A stretch of 64,000 nucleotides of DNA from assembly GCF_023544865.1 (NCBI RefSeq), contig NZ_JAMJFX010000014.1:24572-88571 (forward strand), written 5' to 3'. A program made the translations under genes and the position numbers. This DNA comes from Phaeovulum molybdatiresistens (GTDB taxonomy: Bacteria > Pseudomonadota > Alphaproteobacteria > Rhodobacterales > Rhodobacteraceae). The first letter of the stretch is position 1. Each line of letters begins with the position of its first letter. Positions 51,092 through 60,622 of this stretch are shown one piece after another. Under the pieces are notes generated by a model. That model saw only the letters and a program-made list of their open reading frames with translations, was not told the DNA's origin and did not search any database.

Positions 51092-51508
51092 ATGGGCGAT
51101 CTGCCAGAGTATTACTTCCGCATCCGCGAAAATGGCGCGGCGGTTTTCCGGGTCGATACGGAAAACCGTCAGCGGCGGATCGAGATGGATCAGATCGCCG
51201 TCGTCAACATCCGCAACGGCGAGATCAAACCCCAGGGCGACCGCAGCCTGTCGGATCGTGACCTGCAGGTCATCCGCGACTGGATCGCCGCGCGCAGTCA
51301 AACACTGGCGGCGCGCGACATCGACGACATCCACCGCGCAATCGACCATCTGAACCTGACCGCGCATTGGGCCCAGACCCGCGCGACGGACGCCCAGCTG
51401 GACGCGGTGACCGATTCGCTGCTGCTGGCGATGCACGATCTGCGCACGGTGCTGGTGCGCAAGAAATCCGAACGGCTGCTGAAAGCCCCCGCCAGCGCCG
51501 CCGATTGA
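51092..51508 (+). CDS. Conserved hypothetical protein
   Basis: A 138-residue protein (PEYYFRIRENGAAVFRVDTE start, C-terminal helices DDIHRAIDHLNLTAHWAQTR). It begins 18 bases after the aminotransferase and is probably co-transcribed. Proteins of this look occur in other Rhodobacterales; no function is known to me. Confidence 0.65.
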   Translation: MGDLPEYYFRIRENGAAVFRVDTENRQRRIEMDQIAVVNIRNGEIKPQGDRSLSDRDLQVIRDWIAARSQTLAARDIDDIHRAIDHLNLTAHWAQTRATDAQLDAVTDSLLLAMHDLRTVLVRKKSERLLKAPASAAD

Positions 51509-51509
51509 T

Positions 51510-51585
51510 CCTTCGGCTTTGTCCAAATATCCCGGGGGTGAATTGGCGCAGCCAAGAGGGGGCAGCGCCCACTGCCCCGCCCGTC
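51510..51585. repeat. GC-rich intergenic repeat element
   Basis: Contains the recurring motif ccttcggctttgtccaaata followed by tcccgggggtg and a GGGGGCAGCGCCC hairpin. It is related to the elements at 36924, 54971, 59787 and 63858 and lies between convergent genes. Confidence 0.55.
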
Positions 51586-51608
51586 CGTGTGCATCCTGAC
51601 GGGCAAAC

Positions 51609-52976
51609 TCAGGCCGCGATACGGATCCAGGGCCCGCGCCAGAACCGCGCCATCAGCAAAAGGCTTGCCAGCGCCAGGCCGATCACCAGCCCGAACCACA
51701 GCCCCTCACCGCCGAACCCCAGCGGAAAGGCCAGCACATAGCTTGCCGGCACGCCCACCGCCCAATAGCTGAACCCGGCAATCCACATCGGCACCCGCGT
51801 ATCCTGCACCCCGCGCAGCAGGCCCAGCGCCATCACCTGCGCCGCATCGAACAGCTGAAACAGCGCGGCCACCGCCAACAGCCCCGCACCAAAGCCCACG
51901 ATCACCGCCCGGTCCGGGTTGCCCGGGTCCAGAAACGCGCCAATCAACAGCTCGGGCAAGGTCAGGAACAGCGCGACCATCGCGCAGGCGATTGCCAGCG
52001 ACAGGGCAATGCCCACGCCGGCAGCATCACGCATCCGCTGCACATCGCCCGCCCCCTGCGCGCGCCCGACCCGCACGGTCACCGCATTGGACAGGCCCAG
52101 ATGCACCATGAAGGTCAGGCCCGACAGTTCCACCGCAATGCCATGCGCGGCCAGTTCGCGCGTGCCGATCCAGCCCATCATCAGCGCCGAGGCCTGAAAC
52201 AACCCGCCCTCGGCCAGCCCGGTCAATCCCACCGGCAGACCCAGCCGGAACACCTGCCGGAAGGCGGGCCAATCGGGCCGCCAGAACCGCTGGAACAGCG
52301 CAAAGCCGCGCAGCTCGGGCAGCCAGGCCGCATAGCCCGCCAGCGCCACAAACGCCAGCACCTGCACCGCGACCGAGGCCGCCGCCGCCCCCCGCACGCC
52401 CAATTCCGGCGCACCCAGATTGCCAAAGATCAGCACCCAGTTCAGTGCGGCATTGACCGCAACCCCCGCCAACGTGACCCACAGCACCACCTGCGTGCGC
52501 TCATTCGCGGCCAGATAGCTTTTCAGCACCATCACCAGAAGCGCCGGCACCATGCCCCAGCCGGCCACCCGCAGATAGTTTTGCGCCAGTGCCGCAATCT
52601 CGGGCTGCTGGCCCAGCGCCAGAAGGATCGGCCCCGACCACCACATCAGCGGCAGGATCGCCACCCCATACAGGATCGACAGCCAAAGCCCCATGCGCGC
52701 ATCGCGCCGCACCTGGGTGTGATCGCCCGCGCCCAGCGCCGCAGCGACCATCCCCATCACCGCGATTCCGAAACCCGATCCCAGGATGAAGACGATGAAA
52801 AAGCTGGATGCCCCCAGCACCCCGGCGGCCAGTTCCTCGACGCCATACCAGCCCAGCATCACCGTATCGGTGACATGCAGCAGCATCTGCGCCAGATGCG
52901 AGCCGATCAACGGCAGGCCAAGCGTCAGCGTCGCGCGCAGATGGGCGCCGGGGGACAGGCGGTCAGGATGCGTCAT
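51609..52976 (-). CDS. MATE-family efflux transporter
   Basis: A 455-residue membrane protein with about twelve helices in two similar halves (LPLIGSHLAQMLLHVTDTVM; LPVGLTGLAEGGLFQASALM), typical of the NorM-type MATE family. Members export cationic drugs or metabolites using sodium or proton gradients. The substrate is unknown. The start has only a weak ribosome site. Confidence 0.9.
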   Translation of the reverse strand: MTHPDRLSPGAHLRATLTLGLPLIGSHLAQMLLHVTDTVMLGWYGVEELAAGVLGASSFFIVFILGSGFGIAVMGMVAAALGAGDHTQVRRDARMGLWLSILYGVAILPLMWWSGPILLALGQQPEIAALAQNYLRVAGWGMVPALLVMVLKSYLAANERTQVVLWVTLAGVAVNAALNWVLIFGNLGAPELGVRGAAAASVAVQVLAFVALAGYAAWLPELRGFALFQRFWRPDWPAFRQVFRLGLPVGLTGLAEGGLFQASALMMGWIGTRELAAHGIAVELSGLTFMVHLGLSNAVTVRVGRAQGAGDVQRMRDAAGVGIALSLAIACAMVALFLTLPELLIGAFLDPGNPDRAVIVGFGAGLLAVAALFQLFDAAQVMALGLLRGVQDTRVPMWIAGFSYWAVGVPASYVLAFPLGFGGEGLWFGLVIGLALASLLLMARFWRGPWIRIAA

Positions 52977-53068
52977 GGCCGGACGCTACAGCCCCGCCCC
53001 GGCGCCGTCCAGCCACCCGTCCGGGGCCCTGACGCTGCGGCAACCACAGCACCCGGGCCCCGCCGCGA

Positions 53069-54115
53069 TCACGGCGCCTGTTGCGGCACCGGGGCGGCCC
53101 CCTCCGCCGCGCGCGGGCGGCGCTGTTGGGGATGCAGCGACAGGCCCAGAATGTGATCAGACCGGTGAACGACGTGGCTTGCATTGCCCACGATCAGCGG
53201 ATCGGGGGGGCTGACGACCGCAAGGTCCTTGTCCGGATAATCCAGCGTAGACAGGAAGTGGCGCATGCAGTTCAGCCGCGCGCGTTTCTTGTCGTTCGAC
53301 TTCACGATGGTCCAGGGCGCATCGGCGGTGTCGGTATAGAAGAACATCGCCTCTTTCGCCTCGGTATAGTCGTCCCATTTGCCCAGGCTTGCCAGATCGA
53401 TGGGCGACAGCTTCCAGCGCTTCAGCGGATCGGTCTCGCGCGCCTTGAAGCGCGTCCGCTGCTCATCGCGCGTGACTGAGAACCAGTATTTGTAAAGCCG
53501 GATCCCCGAACGCACCAGCATGCGTTCCAGTTCCGGGGTCTGACGCATGAATTCCAGATATTCGGTCGGCGTGCAAAAGCCCATCACCCGTTCCACACCG
53601 GCGCGGTTGTACCAGCTGCGATCATAGAACACCATTTCCCCACCCGTCGGCAGGTGGTTGATGTAGCGCTGGAAATACCACTGGCCGCGCTCTTCCTCGG
53701 TGGGTTTGTTCAGCGCCACCACGCGCGCAAACCGCGGGTTGAGATGTTCGGTGAAACGCTTGATCGTGCCGCCCTTGCCGGCAGCATCGCGGCCCTCGAA
53801 CAGGATGACGAATTTCTGCTTGGTCTCCTGCGCCCAAAGCTGGACCTTCAGCAGTTCCGCCTGCAGCATGGCCTTCTCGGCCTCATAGGTCGCGCGGCCC
53901 ATGCGGCGCGGATAGGGATAGCGCCCCGATTCGAACGCCAGCCGGATCGCATTGGGATCAATGCGCGGAAAGGTCTTGGGGCCCTCCCCCTCGGGCGCAT
54001 CAGCGATCACGTCTGCCACAACCGGCGCCGCATCCTCGGGCGGTTTCGCCAGGGCGGACACCACATTTTCAGTCATCGTCTCTTCGACGATCGTTTCGAC
54101 AAGCTGATCGCTCAT
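53069..54115 (-). CDS. ppk2: Polyphosphate kinase 2
   Basis: A 348-residue PPK2 of the one-domain type. Walker A is EGRDAAGKGGTIKR (107-120) and Walker B/lid is VFYDRSWYNRAGVERVMGF with Asp165. It transfers phosphate between polyphosphate and nucleoside diphosphates. An acidic N-terminal ~50 residues and a basic C-terminal tail flank the core. The ATG at 54115 has GGAG eight bases upstream; an ATG at 54133 is an alternative. Confidence 0.93.
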   Translation of the reverse strand: MSDQLVETIVEETMTENVVSALAKPPEDAAPVVADVIADAPEGEGPKTFPRIDPNAIRLAFESGRYPYPRRMGRATYEAEKAMLQAELLKVQLWAQETKQKFVILFEGRDAAGKGGTIKRFTEHLNPRFARVVALNKPTEEERGQWYFQRYINHLPTGGEMVFYDRSWYNRAGVERVMGFCTPTEYLEFMRQTPELERMLVRSGIRLYKYWFSVTRDEQRTRFKARETDPLKRWKLSPIDLASLGKWDDYTEAKEAMFFYTDTADAPWTIVKSNDKKRARLNCMRHFLSTLDYPDKDLAVVSPPDPLIVGNASHVVHRSDHILGLSLHPQQRRPRAAEGAAPVPQQAP

Positions 54116-54294
54116 ACGCACCGCTCCACACATTCACGCGCCCCCGATAGGACATTTTGGCGCAGCGCGCCTTGATGCGTGTCAAATCTGCCGCGCAACA
54201 GGCCGCCTTGCGCAGCAACAGGCGGGTAACAGGCCACGGGGCTTTTCAATCCGCACAACGCGCGACAGTCTGGCCCCAACAGGCAGGAGGACCC

Positions 54295-54954
54295 ATGATC
54301 ACCATCTACGGCATCTACCGCTCTCGCGCGACGCGCAACATCTGGCTTCTGGAAGAACTGAAGGCGCCCTACACTCTCAAGCCCGTAATCCAGGCCAACC
54401 GGCTGGCCGACCCCGCGGCCCCCGATGCGCCCCTCAACACGCTCAGCCCCGAGTTTCTGAAACTCTCGCCCGCCGGCGCAATCCCGGTGATGGAAGATGA
54501 CGGCCTGATCCTGTCGGAATCGCTGGCCATCAATCACTACATCGCCAGGAAGCACGGCGGCCCGCTGGCCCCCACGGACCTGCGCGAAGAGGCGCAGATG
54601 GTGCAATGGGCCCTGTTCGGGGCGACATGGATCGAATCCCATGCGCTGGAAATCAGCTATGCCCATGCGCGCGGCGAAGCGGCCAGCGCGGCGGGACAGG
54701 CGGTGATCCAGGCGGCTGCCGACCAACTGACCCGGCCCCTGGCTGCGGTGGAAACACATCTGTCCTGCCACAGCCACATGGTGGGCGGGCGCTTTACCGT
54801 GGCCGACATCAACATGGCCGAAATCCTGCGCTACTGCCAACCGCACAGCCCGCTGATGGATCGCTTCAGCCGGGTGAAAAGCTGGCTTGCCCATTGCCAG
54901 GCCCGCCCCGCCTTCCGCAAGATGTGGGCCGCCCGCGAGGCCGAGGCGATCTGA
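54295..54954 (+). CDS. Glutathione S-transferase family protein
   Basis: A 219-residue GST: the thioredoxin-like N-terminal domain (ITIYGIYRSRATRNIWLLEE; GAIPVMEDDGLILSESLAI) and the helical C-terminal domain (VGGRFTVADINMAEILRYC). AGGAGG precedes the ATG at 54295. The substrate is unknown. Confidence 0.88.
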   Translation: MITIYGIYRSRATRNIWLLEELKAPYTLKPVIQANRLADPAAPDAPLNTLSPEFLKLSPAGAIPVMEDDGLILSESLAINHYIARKHGGPLAPTDLREEAQMVQWALFGATWIESHALEISYAHARGEAASAAGQAVIQAAADQLTRPLAAVETHLSCHSHMVGGRFTVADINMAEILRYCQPHSPLMDRFSRVKSWLAHCQARPAFRKMWAAREAEAI

Positions 54955-54970
54955 TCCCGGGCGCGCGCAG

Positions 54971-55064
54971 GGGGCTCTGCCCCCGGGCCTGCGGCCCTCC
55001 CCCGGAGTATTGGGGCCAAGAAGAAGCGGCGCGGGCTTCTTCTTGGCAAAAATACTCATGACCC
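54971..55064. repeat. Intergenic inverted-repeat element
   Basis: Includes GGGGGC/GCCCCC and a long imperfect dyad: cggagtattggggccaagaa at 55003 onwards against ttcttcttggcaaaaatact ending at 55057. It is the same type as the element at 59834-59889 and lies between the GST and parE genes. Confidence 0.6.
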
Positions 55065-55166
55065 GGTCGCCACGGGGCAACAGGGCCGGAATGAGGCCGC
55101 GGGCTTGCCCCCGATCCCCCGGATGCGCTATCCCCTTGGGCCAGCCCCAAGAGAAAGACGAGCAGC

Positions 55167-57122
55167 ATGGCCGACGACCTTCTGTCTTCCCAGCCCGAAA
55201 CCTATGACGCCTCTTCGATCGAGGTGCTAGAGGGGCTGGAGCCGGTGCGCAAGCGGCCAGGTATGTATATCGGCGGCACGGATGAACGCGCGCTGCATCA
55301 CATGGTGGCGGAAATCCTCGACAACTCGATGGATGAGGCGGTGGCGGGCCATGCCAGCCGCATCGAGGTGGAACTGGGGGCGGATTATTCGGTGACGATC
55401 CGCGACAATGGCCGCGGCATCCCGATCGACCCGCACCCGAAATTCCCCGGCAAATCCGCGCTGGAGGTGATCCTGTGCACCCTGCACGCGGGGGGCAAGT
55501 TCTCGGGCGATGCCTACCAGACCTCGGGCGGGTTGCACGGGGTGGGCGCCTCGGTCGTCAATGCGCTGTCGGATCTGATGGTGGTGCAGGTGGCGCGCAA
55601 CAAGGAGCTGTTCGAGCAGCGATTTTCGCGCGGAATCCCGCAGGGCCCGGTGGAAAAGATCGGCGCGGCCCCGAACCGGCGCGGGACGACCGTCACCTTC
55701 CATGCCGATGAACAGATCTTTGGCCACCATCGCTTCCGCCCCGCGCGGCTGTTGAAGATGGTGCGGTCCAAGGCCTATCTGTTCTCGGGCGTCGAGATTC
55801 GCTGGAAATCCGCGATCGACGATGGCGAAACGCCGCTGGAGGCGGTGTTCCACTTTCCCGGCGGGCTGTCGGACTATCTGACCGAAAGCCTGGGCAAAGC
55901 GGTGACCTATGCCGACCGGCCTTTTGCCGGCAAGGTGGGCTTTCAGGAAAAGTTCGGCGTGCCGGGCAGCGTGGAATGGGCGATCAACTGGACGCCGTCA
56001 CGCGATGGCTTCATCGGGTCCTACTGCAATACCGTTCCCACGCCCGAGGGTGGCACACATGAGGCGGGGTTCTGGGCGGCAATCCTGAAGGGCATCCGCG
56101 CCTATGGCGAGCTGGTCAAGAACCGCAAGGCCGACCAGATCACCCGTGACGACCTGCTGACCGGCGGCTGCGCGCTGGTTTCGTGCTTTATCCGCGAGCC
56201 GGAATTCGTGGGCCAGACCAAGGACCGTCTGGCCACGGTTGAAGCCCAGCGGCTGGTCGAAGGCGCGGTGCGCGACCATTTCGACAACTGGCTGGCGGCG
56301 GATACGAAATCGGCCGGGGCGATCCTGGATTTCCTGGTGTTGCGCGCCGAAGAACGGCTGCGCCGGCGGCAGGAAAAGGAAACCCAGCGCAAGTCGGCGA
56401 CGAAAAAGCTGCGCCTGCCGGGCAAGCTGGTCGATTGTTCGGCCACCAACCGCGCGGGGACGGAACTGTTCATCGTCGAGGGCGACTCGGCCGGGGGCAG
56501 CGCCAAGATGGCGCGTGAGCGGAATTTCCAGGCCCTGCTGCCGATCCGCGGCAAGATCCTGAACGTGCTGGGTGCGGCCTCGGGCAAGATGGGCGCGAAC
56601 CAGGAAATCAGCAACCTGTGCCAGGCGCTTGGCGTGGGCTTGGGCAGCAAGTTCAACATCGAGGATCTGCGTTACGACAAGGTCATCATCATGACCGACG
56701 CCGATGTGGACGGCGCGCATATCGCCAGCCTTTTGATGACCTTTTTCTTCACCCAGATGCGGCCGCTGATCGACAAGGGGCACCTCTATCTGGCCTGCCC
56801 GCCGCTTTACCGGCTGACGCAGGGGGCCAAGCGGCTTTATGTGGCCGATGAGGCCGAGAAAGAGCTGTGGCTGCAGAAGGGCCTGGGCGGCAAGGGCAAG
56901 ATCGACGTGCAGCGGTTCAAGGGTCTGGGCGAAATGGACGCCAAGGACCTGAAGGACACGACGATGAACCCCGCCACCCGCAAGCTGATCCGGGTGACGA
57001 TCCATGACGACATCCCCGGCGAAACCGGCGACCTGGTGGAACGTCTGATGGGCAAGAAGCCGGAACTGCGCTTCCAGTATATCCAGGAAAACGCGCAATT
57101 CGTCGAAGAGCTGGACGTCTAG
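55167..57122 (+). CDS. parE: DNA topoisomerase IV subunit B
   Basis: A 651-residue type IIA ATPase subunit. GHKL motifs are clear (EILDNSMDEAVAG, IRDNGRGIPID, GGLHGVGASVVNAL), and so is the Toprim domain (EGDSAGGSAKMARERN; IIMTDADVDGAHIASLL). It lacks the insert that lengthens many GyrB proteins, and its length fits ParE. With ParC it separates linked daughter chromosomes; parC is not in the window. Confidence 0.92.
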   Translation: MADDLLSSQPETYDASSIEVLEGLEPVRKRPGMYIGGTDERALHHMVAEILDNSMDEAVAGHASRIEVELGADYSVTIRDNGRGIPIDPHPKFPGKSALEVILCTLHAGGKFSGDAYQTSGGLHGVGASVVNALSDLMVVQVARNKELFEQRFSRGIPQGPVEKIGAAPNRRGTTVTFHADEQIFGHHRFRPARLLKMVRSKAYLFSGVEIRWKSAIDDGETPLEAVFHFPGGLSDYLTESLGKAVTYADRPFAGKVGFQEKFGVPGSVEWAINWTPSRDGFIGSYCNTVPTPEGGTHEAGFWAAILKGIRAYGELVKNRKADQITRDDLLTGGCALVSCFIREPEFVGQTKDRLATVEAQRLVEGAVRDHFDNWLAADTKSAGAILDFLVLRAEERLRRRQEKETQRKSATKKLRLPGKLVDCSATNRAGTELFIVEGDSAGGSAKMARERNFQALLPIRGKILNVLGAASGKMGANQEISNLCQALGVGLGSKFNIEDLRYDKVIIMTDADVDGAHIASLLMTFFFTQMRPLIDKGHLYLACPPLYRLTQGAKRLYVADEAEKELWLQKGLGGKGKIDVQRFKGLGEMDAKDLKDTTMNPATRKLIRVTIHDDIPGETGDLVERLMGKKPELRFQYIQENAQFVEELDV

Positions 57123-57172
57123 ATCCGGGGGGCAAGCCCCCGGGTCCGGCGCCCCCGTTCAGTGGCCCCGTT

Positions 57173-57580
57173 TCAGCGCCCCAAGGCCTCAAGATATTCG
57201 GCCAGCTGTACCAGGCGCAGCGGCGTGGGCGTGGCGATGCCGTCACCGGTATCGACCAGCACGGTTTCCCCCTCCAGCAACTCGCCAAAGGCGGGCATGT
57301 CGCTGCCGCCATGGCCATCGCGGGCATAGCCGTAGATCTGGCTCATGACCTGGGCCTTGGGAAAGACACCACCGTTCAGCGCGGCCAGCTGCGTCAGGTC
57401 AGGCGCGGCGACGCCCAGATCGCGGGCAACCTCGCCATCGCCCCGGCCTGCGGGGCCGTGGCAGGTCGCGCACATGTCGGCATAGTCATCTGCCCCCGTC
57501 GGTGTGGACACCGCATCCTTCATCGGCATGCAGGCAACAAGACCGGCGAACAGGGGAATGAACATTATCGCTGCGCGCAT
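57173..57580 (-). CDS. Membrane-anchored c-type cytochrome (lipoprotein)
   Basis: A 135-residue protein: signal peptide with lipobox LVAC (Cys17), one haem-attachment motif CATCH (37-41) and a likely Met ligand in GGSDMPAFGELL. It probably carries electrons at the periplasmic face of the membrane. GGAGG precedes the ATG at 57580. Confidence 0.88.
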   Translation of the reverse strand: MRAAIMFIPLFAGLVACMPMKDAVSTPTGADDYADMCATCHGPAGRGDGEVARDLGVAAPDLTQLAALNGGVFPKAQVMSQIYGYARDGHGGSDMPAFGELLEGETVLVDTGDGIATPTPLRLVQLAEYLEALGR

Positions 57581-57662
57581 GGGGACCTCCATCTTTCGTA
57601 TAAGGCTACGCTGCGCGCCCCGATGACGCAACTGGCCGCACGCTAGGGGAAAGGCCGGGCGC

Positions 57663-57690
57663 AAAGGAAAAGGCCACGCGTAGCGTGGCC
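57663..57690 (-). terminator. Rho-independent terminator after rpmG
   Basis: On the minus strand GGCCACGC (57690-57683 read on that strand) pairs with GCGTGGCC (57679-57672), followed by TTTTCCTTT. It lies about 40 bases after the rpmG stop. Confidence 0.8.
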
Positions 57691-57732
57691 CTTGAAACGA
57701 CCCGGGCAGCGACCCAGGCGGATCGGCAGATC

Positions 57733-57900
57733 TTACTTGATCTTGCCTTCCTTGTATTCGACATGCTTACGCACGACCGGATCGTATTTGTTCACGGTCA
57801 TCTTTTCGGTCATGGTGCGGGCATTCTTCTTGGTCACGTAGAAGTGCCCGGTGCCCGCCGTCGAGTTCAGACGGATCTTGATCGTCGTCGGCTTCGCCAT
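57733..57900 (-). CDS. rpmG: Large-subunit ribosomal protein bL33
   Basis: A 55-residue protein ([20 protein letters not shown] start; ends [11 protein letters not shown]), the standard bL33 length and sequence. It lacks the Cys pairs of the zinc-binding form, so it is the zinc-independent type. Confidence 0.95.
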
Positions 57901-58042
57901 TTCTCAGTCTCCTAGAGTCGGGCGAGGCCGCCCGCGAAATCCTTGAAGCCCGCCTTTTAAACGGACCGGGGTCAGAGTCAACCGCGAAACCCCGCCGCGG
58001 GCATAAATTTCTGCCCGCAGCCGGCGTTTTTCCGCGCCGGTA

Positions 58043-58753
58043 TCAGTGGGTGGGCTTTCCCATCGTCCGGTGGATTTCCAGCACCTTCCCCGCCTCAAGG
58101 CCCAACGCCGCGGCCAGATTGGCAAGGTATTGCTTTTCGGCATCGGTATCGGCGGTGATCGCCATCAGCGCGGCGGAATAAACCTGGGCTTTCGCGCCCT
58201 CGCCCACCGAGGCGGCCAGACCGGCAATGTCGATGGGCCGGTCAAGCTCGGCGGCGACAAAGGCGATTTCCTCATCCGTGGCATCGCCCAGATGATCCAG
58301 AATCGCGGCGCGTTCGGCCGGATCGATTTCGCCATCCGATTTCGCCGCCTGGATCATGGCGCGGATCATCAGCTTGGCGTTATCCTCCATCATCGCATTG
58401 GCAGTCGTGCCCCCGGTGACCGCCGACAGCATGTCACCCAGACCCGCGGCGCCGGTTTTCGCGGCCCCCGTCATCGCCCCCATCAGCGCACCCAGCCCTG
58501 CCTCGGTGGCGTCGGTCGCCTGCGCCGCCTGGCTGCCAAAGCGGGCCATCATGTCGCGCACCGCCTGCTTGCCGCCGGGCATGCCCAGCCGCTCGGCCAT
58601 GTCGCCCATCTGGTCGGCCATGCCACCGGGCTGGCCGGCCCCACGCAGCGCTTCTTTCATGCCGTCCATGCCACCGCCCTTGCGGAACCGATCCACCCCG
58701 CGCGCGGCGGCAAAGCCAACGGCCAGGGTGGCCAGCGTCTTGACGAAACTCAT
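58043..58753 (-). CDS. DUF533/TerB-like protein (YebE-like)
   Basis: A 236-residue protein: an N-terminal hydrophobic helix (SFVKTLATLAVGFAAARGVD), a Gly/Met-rich middle, and a C-terminal TerB-like helical domain (KLMIRAMIQAAKSDGEIDPA, ILDHLGDATDEEIAFVAAEL). DUF533 proteins are inner-membrane-associated with unknown function. Confidence 0.8.
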   Translation of the reverse strand: MSFVKTLATLAVGFAAARGVDRFRKGGGMDGMKEALRGAGQPGGMADQMGDMAERLGMPGGKQAVRDMMARFGSQAAQATDATEAGLGALMGAMTGAAKTGAAGLGDMLSAVTGGTTANAMMEDNAKLMIRAMIQAAKSDGEIDPAERAAILDHLGDATDEEIAFVAAELDRPIDIAGLAASVGEGAKAQVYSAALMAITADTDAEKQYLANLAAALGLEAGKVLEIHRTMGKPTH

Positions 58754-58863
58754 GGTCGTGTCTCCCTATGGTTTCCGTGCTGCGATTGTGCGGGCAGTTC
58801 GCCCGATCGCCAACAGGATTCGCGCCCCCCAATGCAAACAAGGGGCCAGCGGTTCCAAACCGA

Positions 58864-59250
58864 TCAGATCGCAGCCACCGCCGCAGCCAGCAGCGCGCGC
58901 ACCTTGCGCGCCGTCGCCACCAGATCATCATTCTCGACCGCCATCATCGAGGCGACCGGATCAATCGCGCTGACCTCAACCCCGCCGGGTACCGCGCGCA
59001 GGATCACGTTACAGGGCAACATCGTGCCCACGCGCGGTTCCTGCCCGATCGCATCCCAGGCAAGACCGGGGTTGCAGGCGCCCAGAATGCGGTAGGGGGC
59101 CATGTCCCGGCCCAGCTTTGCCTTCATCGTCGCCTGAACGTCGATCTCGGTCAGAACCCCAAAACCCTGATCGGCCAGTGCCTTGCGCACCCGCGCCTCG
59201 ACCTGATCAACATCCGCGCCCTCGATGCGGCGATCCATCGTGTAGCCCAT
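58864..59250 (-). CDS. DUF302-family protein
   Basis: A 128-residue protein with the DUF302 pattern (EARVRKALADQGFGVLTEID, YRILGACNPGLAWDAI, LPCNVILRAVPGGVEVSAID). AAGGAGG precedes the ATG at 59250; the frame extends further upstream into rnpB, which is rejected. Function unknown. Confidence 0.85.
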   Translation of the reverse strand: MGYTMDRRIEGADVDQVEARVRKALADQGFGVLTEIDVQATMKAKLGRDMAPYRILGACNPGLAWDAIGQEPRVGTMLPCNVILRAVPGGVEVSAIDPVASMMAVENDDLVATARKVRALLAAAVAAI

Positions 59251-59345
59251 CCCCGATCCTCCTTGCTGCGTCGCGCAATGGTCCTCCGCGCGGCCAGTGC
59301 CGTCAAGCCGGGCCACCATCACGCACGGGTGATCGGGGGAAATTT

Positions 59346-59757
59346 GCGCGGAGGGCCTGTAAGCCGGATTTTGTCCAAGGGGTCGCCCCCTCTGGATGAC
59401 CATTCCTCTGGCCCCGCAGTTACCTGCGGGATCTAGCCGCCAACCCGGACCGCTCGGGGCGAAGCTCCCCTGCCGGCCTTGCGGCGCGGCGCGCGGTCCC
59501 TATTCGGCGTTGCTCCCGGTGGGGCTTGCCATGCCGGTCCTGTTGCCAGTCCCGCGGTGGGCTCTTACCCCACCGTTTCACCCTTGCCCGTCCGTGAACG
59601 GGCGGTCTCGTTCTCTGTGGCGCTTTCCCTGGGGTTACCCCCGCCGGGCGTTACCCGGCACCGTCACTTCATGGAGTCCGGACTTTCCTCGCGCGTCCAG
59701 GTATCCGGGGCAAACCACAGACCTTTGGACCCGCGCGGTCATCCAGCCCTCCGCGCC
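59346..59757 (-). ncRNA. rnpB: RNase P RNA (bacterial type A)
   Basis: Read on the minus strand the sequence contains the universal GAGGAAAGTCCGGACTCCA near the 5' end, the ACAGAGAACGAGACCGCC block, GGTGAAACGGTGGGGTAAGA and the 3' ending GGCTTACAGGCCC. The termini pair: GCGCGGAGGGC at the 5' end with GGCCCTCCGCGC at the 3' end. Length is about 412 bases. It is the catalytic RNA that trims tRNA 5' ends. Confidence 0.95.
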
Positions 59758-59786
59758 CATTCCAGATAGGCGGTGGTCACGCCCGC

Positions 59787-59938
59787 GTCAATGGCGCAGG
59801 GGGCTCCGCCCCGGTCGGCTGCGCCGCCCTCCCCGGAGTATTTCGGCCAAGAAGAAACTGCGCCCTTCTTCTTGGCCGAAAATACTCCGGGGGTGAGGCG
59901 CGTCAGCGCCGAGGGGGCAGCGCCCCCTGCGCCCGTCT
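59787..59938. repeat. Long intergenic inverted-repeat element
   Basis: The core CGGAGTATTTCGGCCAAGAA (from 59834) is repeated in inverted form up to 59889, a near-perfect 23-bp dyad with a single-base bulge and a short spacer. It is flanked by GGGGGC/GCCCC hairpins on both sides. Related elements lie at 54971 and, in shorter form, at 36924, 51510 and 63858. Confidence 0.7.
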
Positions 59939-60618
59939 CAGCCGCGCCAGAAATCCCCGTCCTGGCCGAAGCGGGCCGCAAGATCGGCGATCAGCGCCAT
60001 GTCCGCGGATGCCAGCGGCCCGGTCGCGCGGGGCCGGAAGCGCAGACGGAAGGCCTGCAGCAGATTATCCAAAGGAGCCGCCGGGTAGCCGAAGGCCTGT
60101 GCCAAGGCCGCGAAGGCCGTTGGGTCGGCCGGCGGGGCCGGGTCAAGCGGTTCGGGCCAGACCGACAGCCCCTGCAGCGCCAGTCGGCGCCAGTCAAAGC
60201 GCGGGCCGGGATCGGTTTTGCGGTCTGGTGCCAGATCGGAATGGGCGATCACGCCTTCGGCGGCAATGTTCCAACGGGCCATGACCGCGCGCAGCAACTG
60301 CTCCAGCGCGGCCATCTGCGGTTCGGGAAAGGGTGCATCGCCCGGATTGGCCAGTTCAATGCCGATCGAGCGGGAATTGACATCCCCCTGCCCCGCCCAT
60401 TCGCCCGCACCGGCGTGCCAGGCCCGGGCCTCTTCGGCGACCAGTTGTTCGACCGCCCCGGTTTCCGCAATCAGCCAATGCGCCGAAACCTCGGCGGCGG
60501 GGTCGCACAAGCGGTCCCGCGCCGCCGCGCAGCTTGGCATGGCGGTGTAATGGATCACGATCAGCTCGGGCCGCCCGCCCCCACGCCTGTCACCGAAATT
60601 CGGAGAGGGCAGCGCCAT
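59938..60618 (-). CDS. N-acetylmuramoyl-L-alanine amidase (AmpD-like)
   Basis: A 226-residue amidase_2-domain enzyme. Zinc ligands His23 (LIVIHYTAM), His126 (GVIAHSDLAPDRKTDPG) and Asp136, and catalytic-region Glu88, are present. A C-terminal helical domain (FAALAQAFGYP) resembles a peptidoglycan-binding domain. It cleaves the muramic acid-peptide bond in wall turnover. The start at 60618 (MALPSPNFGD) is chosen because earlier codons overlap the upstream lipoprotein gene. Confidence 0.88.
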   Translation of the reverse strand: MALPSPNFGDRRGGGRPELIVIHYTAMPSCAAARDRLCDPAAEVSAHWLIAETGAVEQLVAEEARAWHAGAGEWAGQGDVNSRSIGIELANPGDAPFPEPQMAALEQLLRAVMARWNIAAEGVIAHSDLAPDRKTDPGPRFDWRRLALQGLSVWPEPLDPAPPADPTAFAALAQAFGYPAAPLDNLLQAFRLRFRPRATGPLASADMALIADLAARFGQDGDFWRG

Positions 60619-60622
60619 CGGA

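Noticed and set aside
59396..59896. Plus-strand frame of 166 codons opposite rnpB
   Set aside because: It lies over the RNase P RNA and the inverted-repeat element, both clearly recognised.
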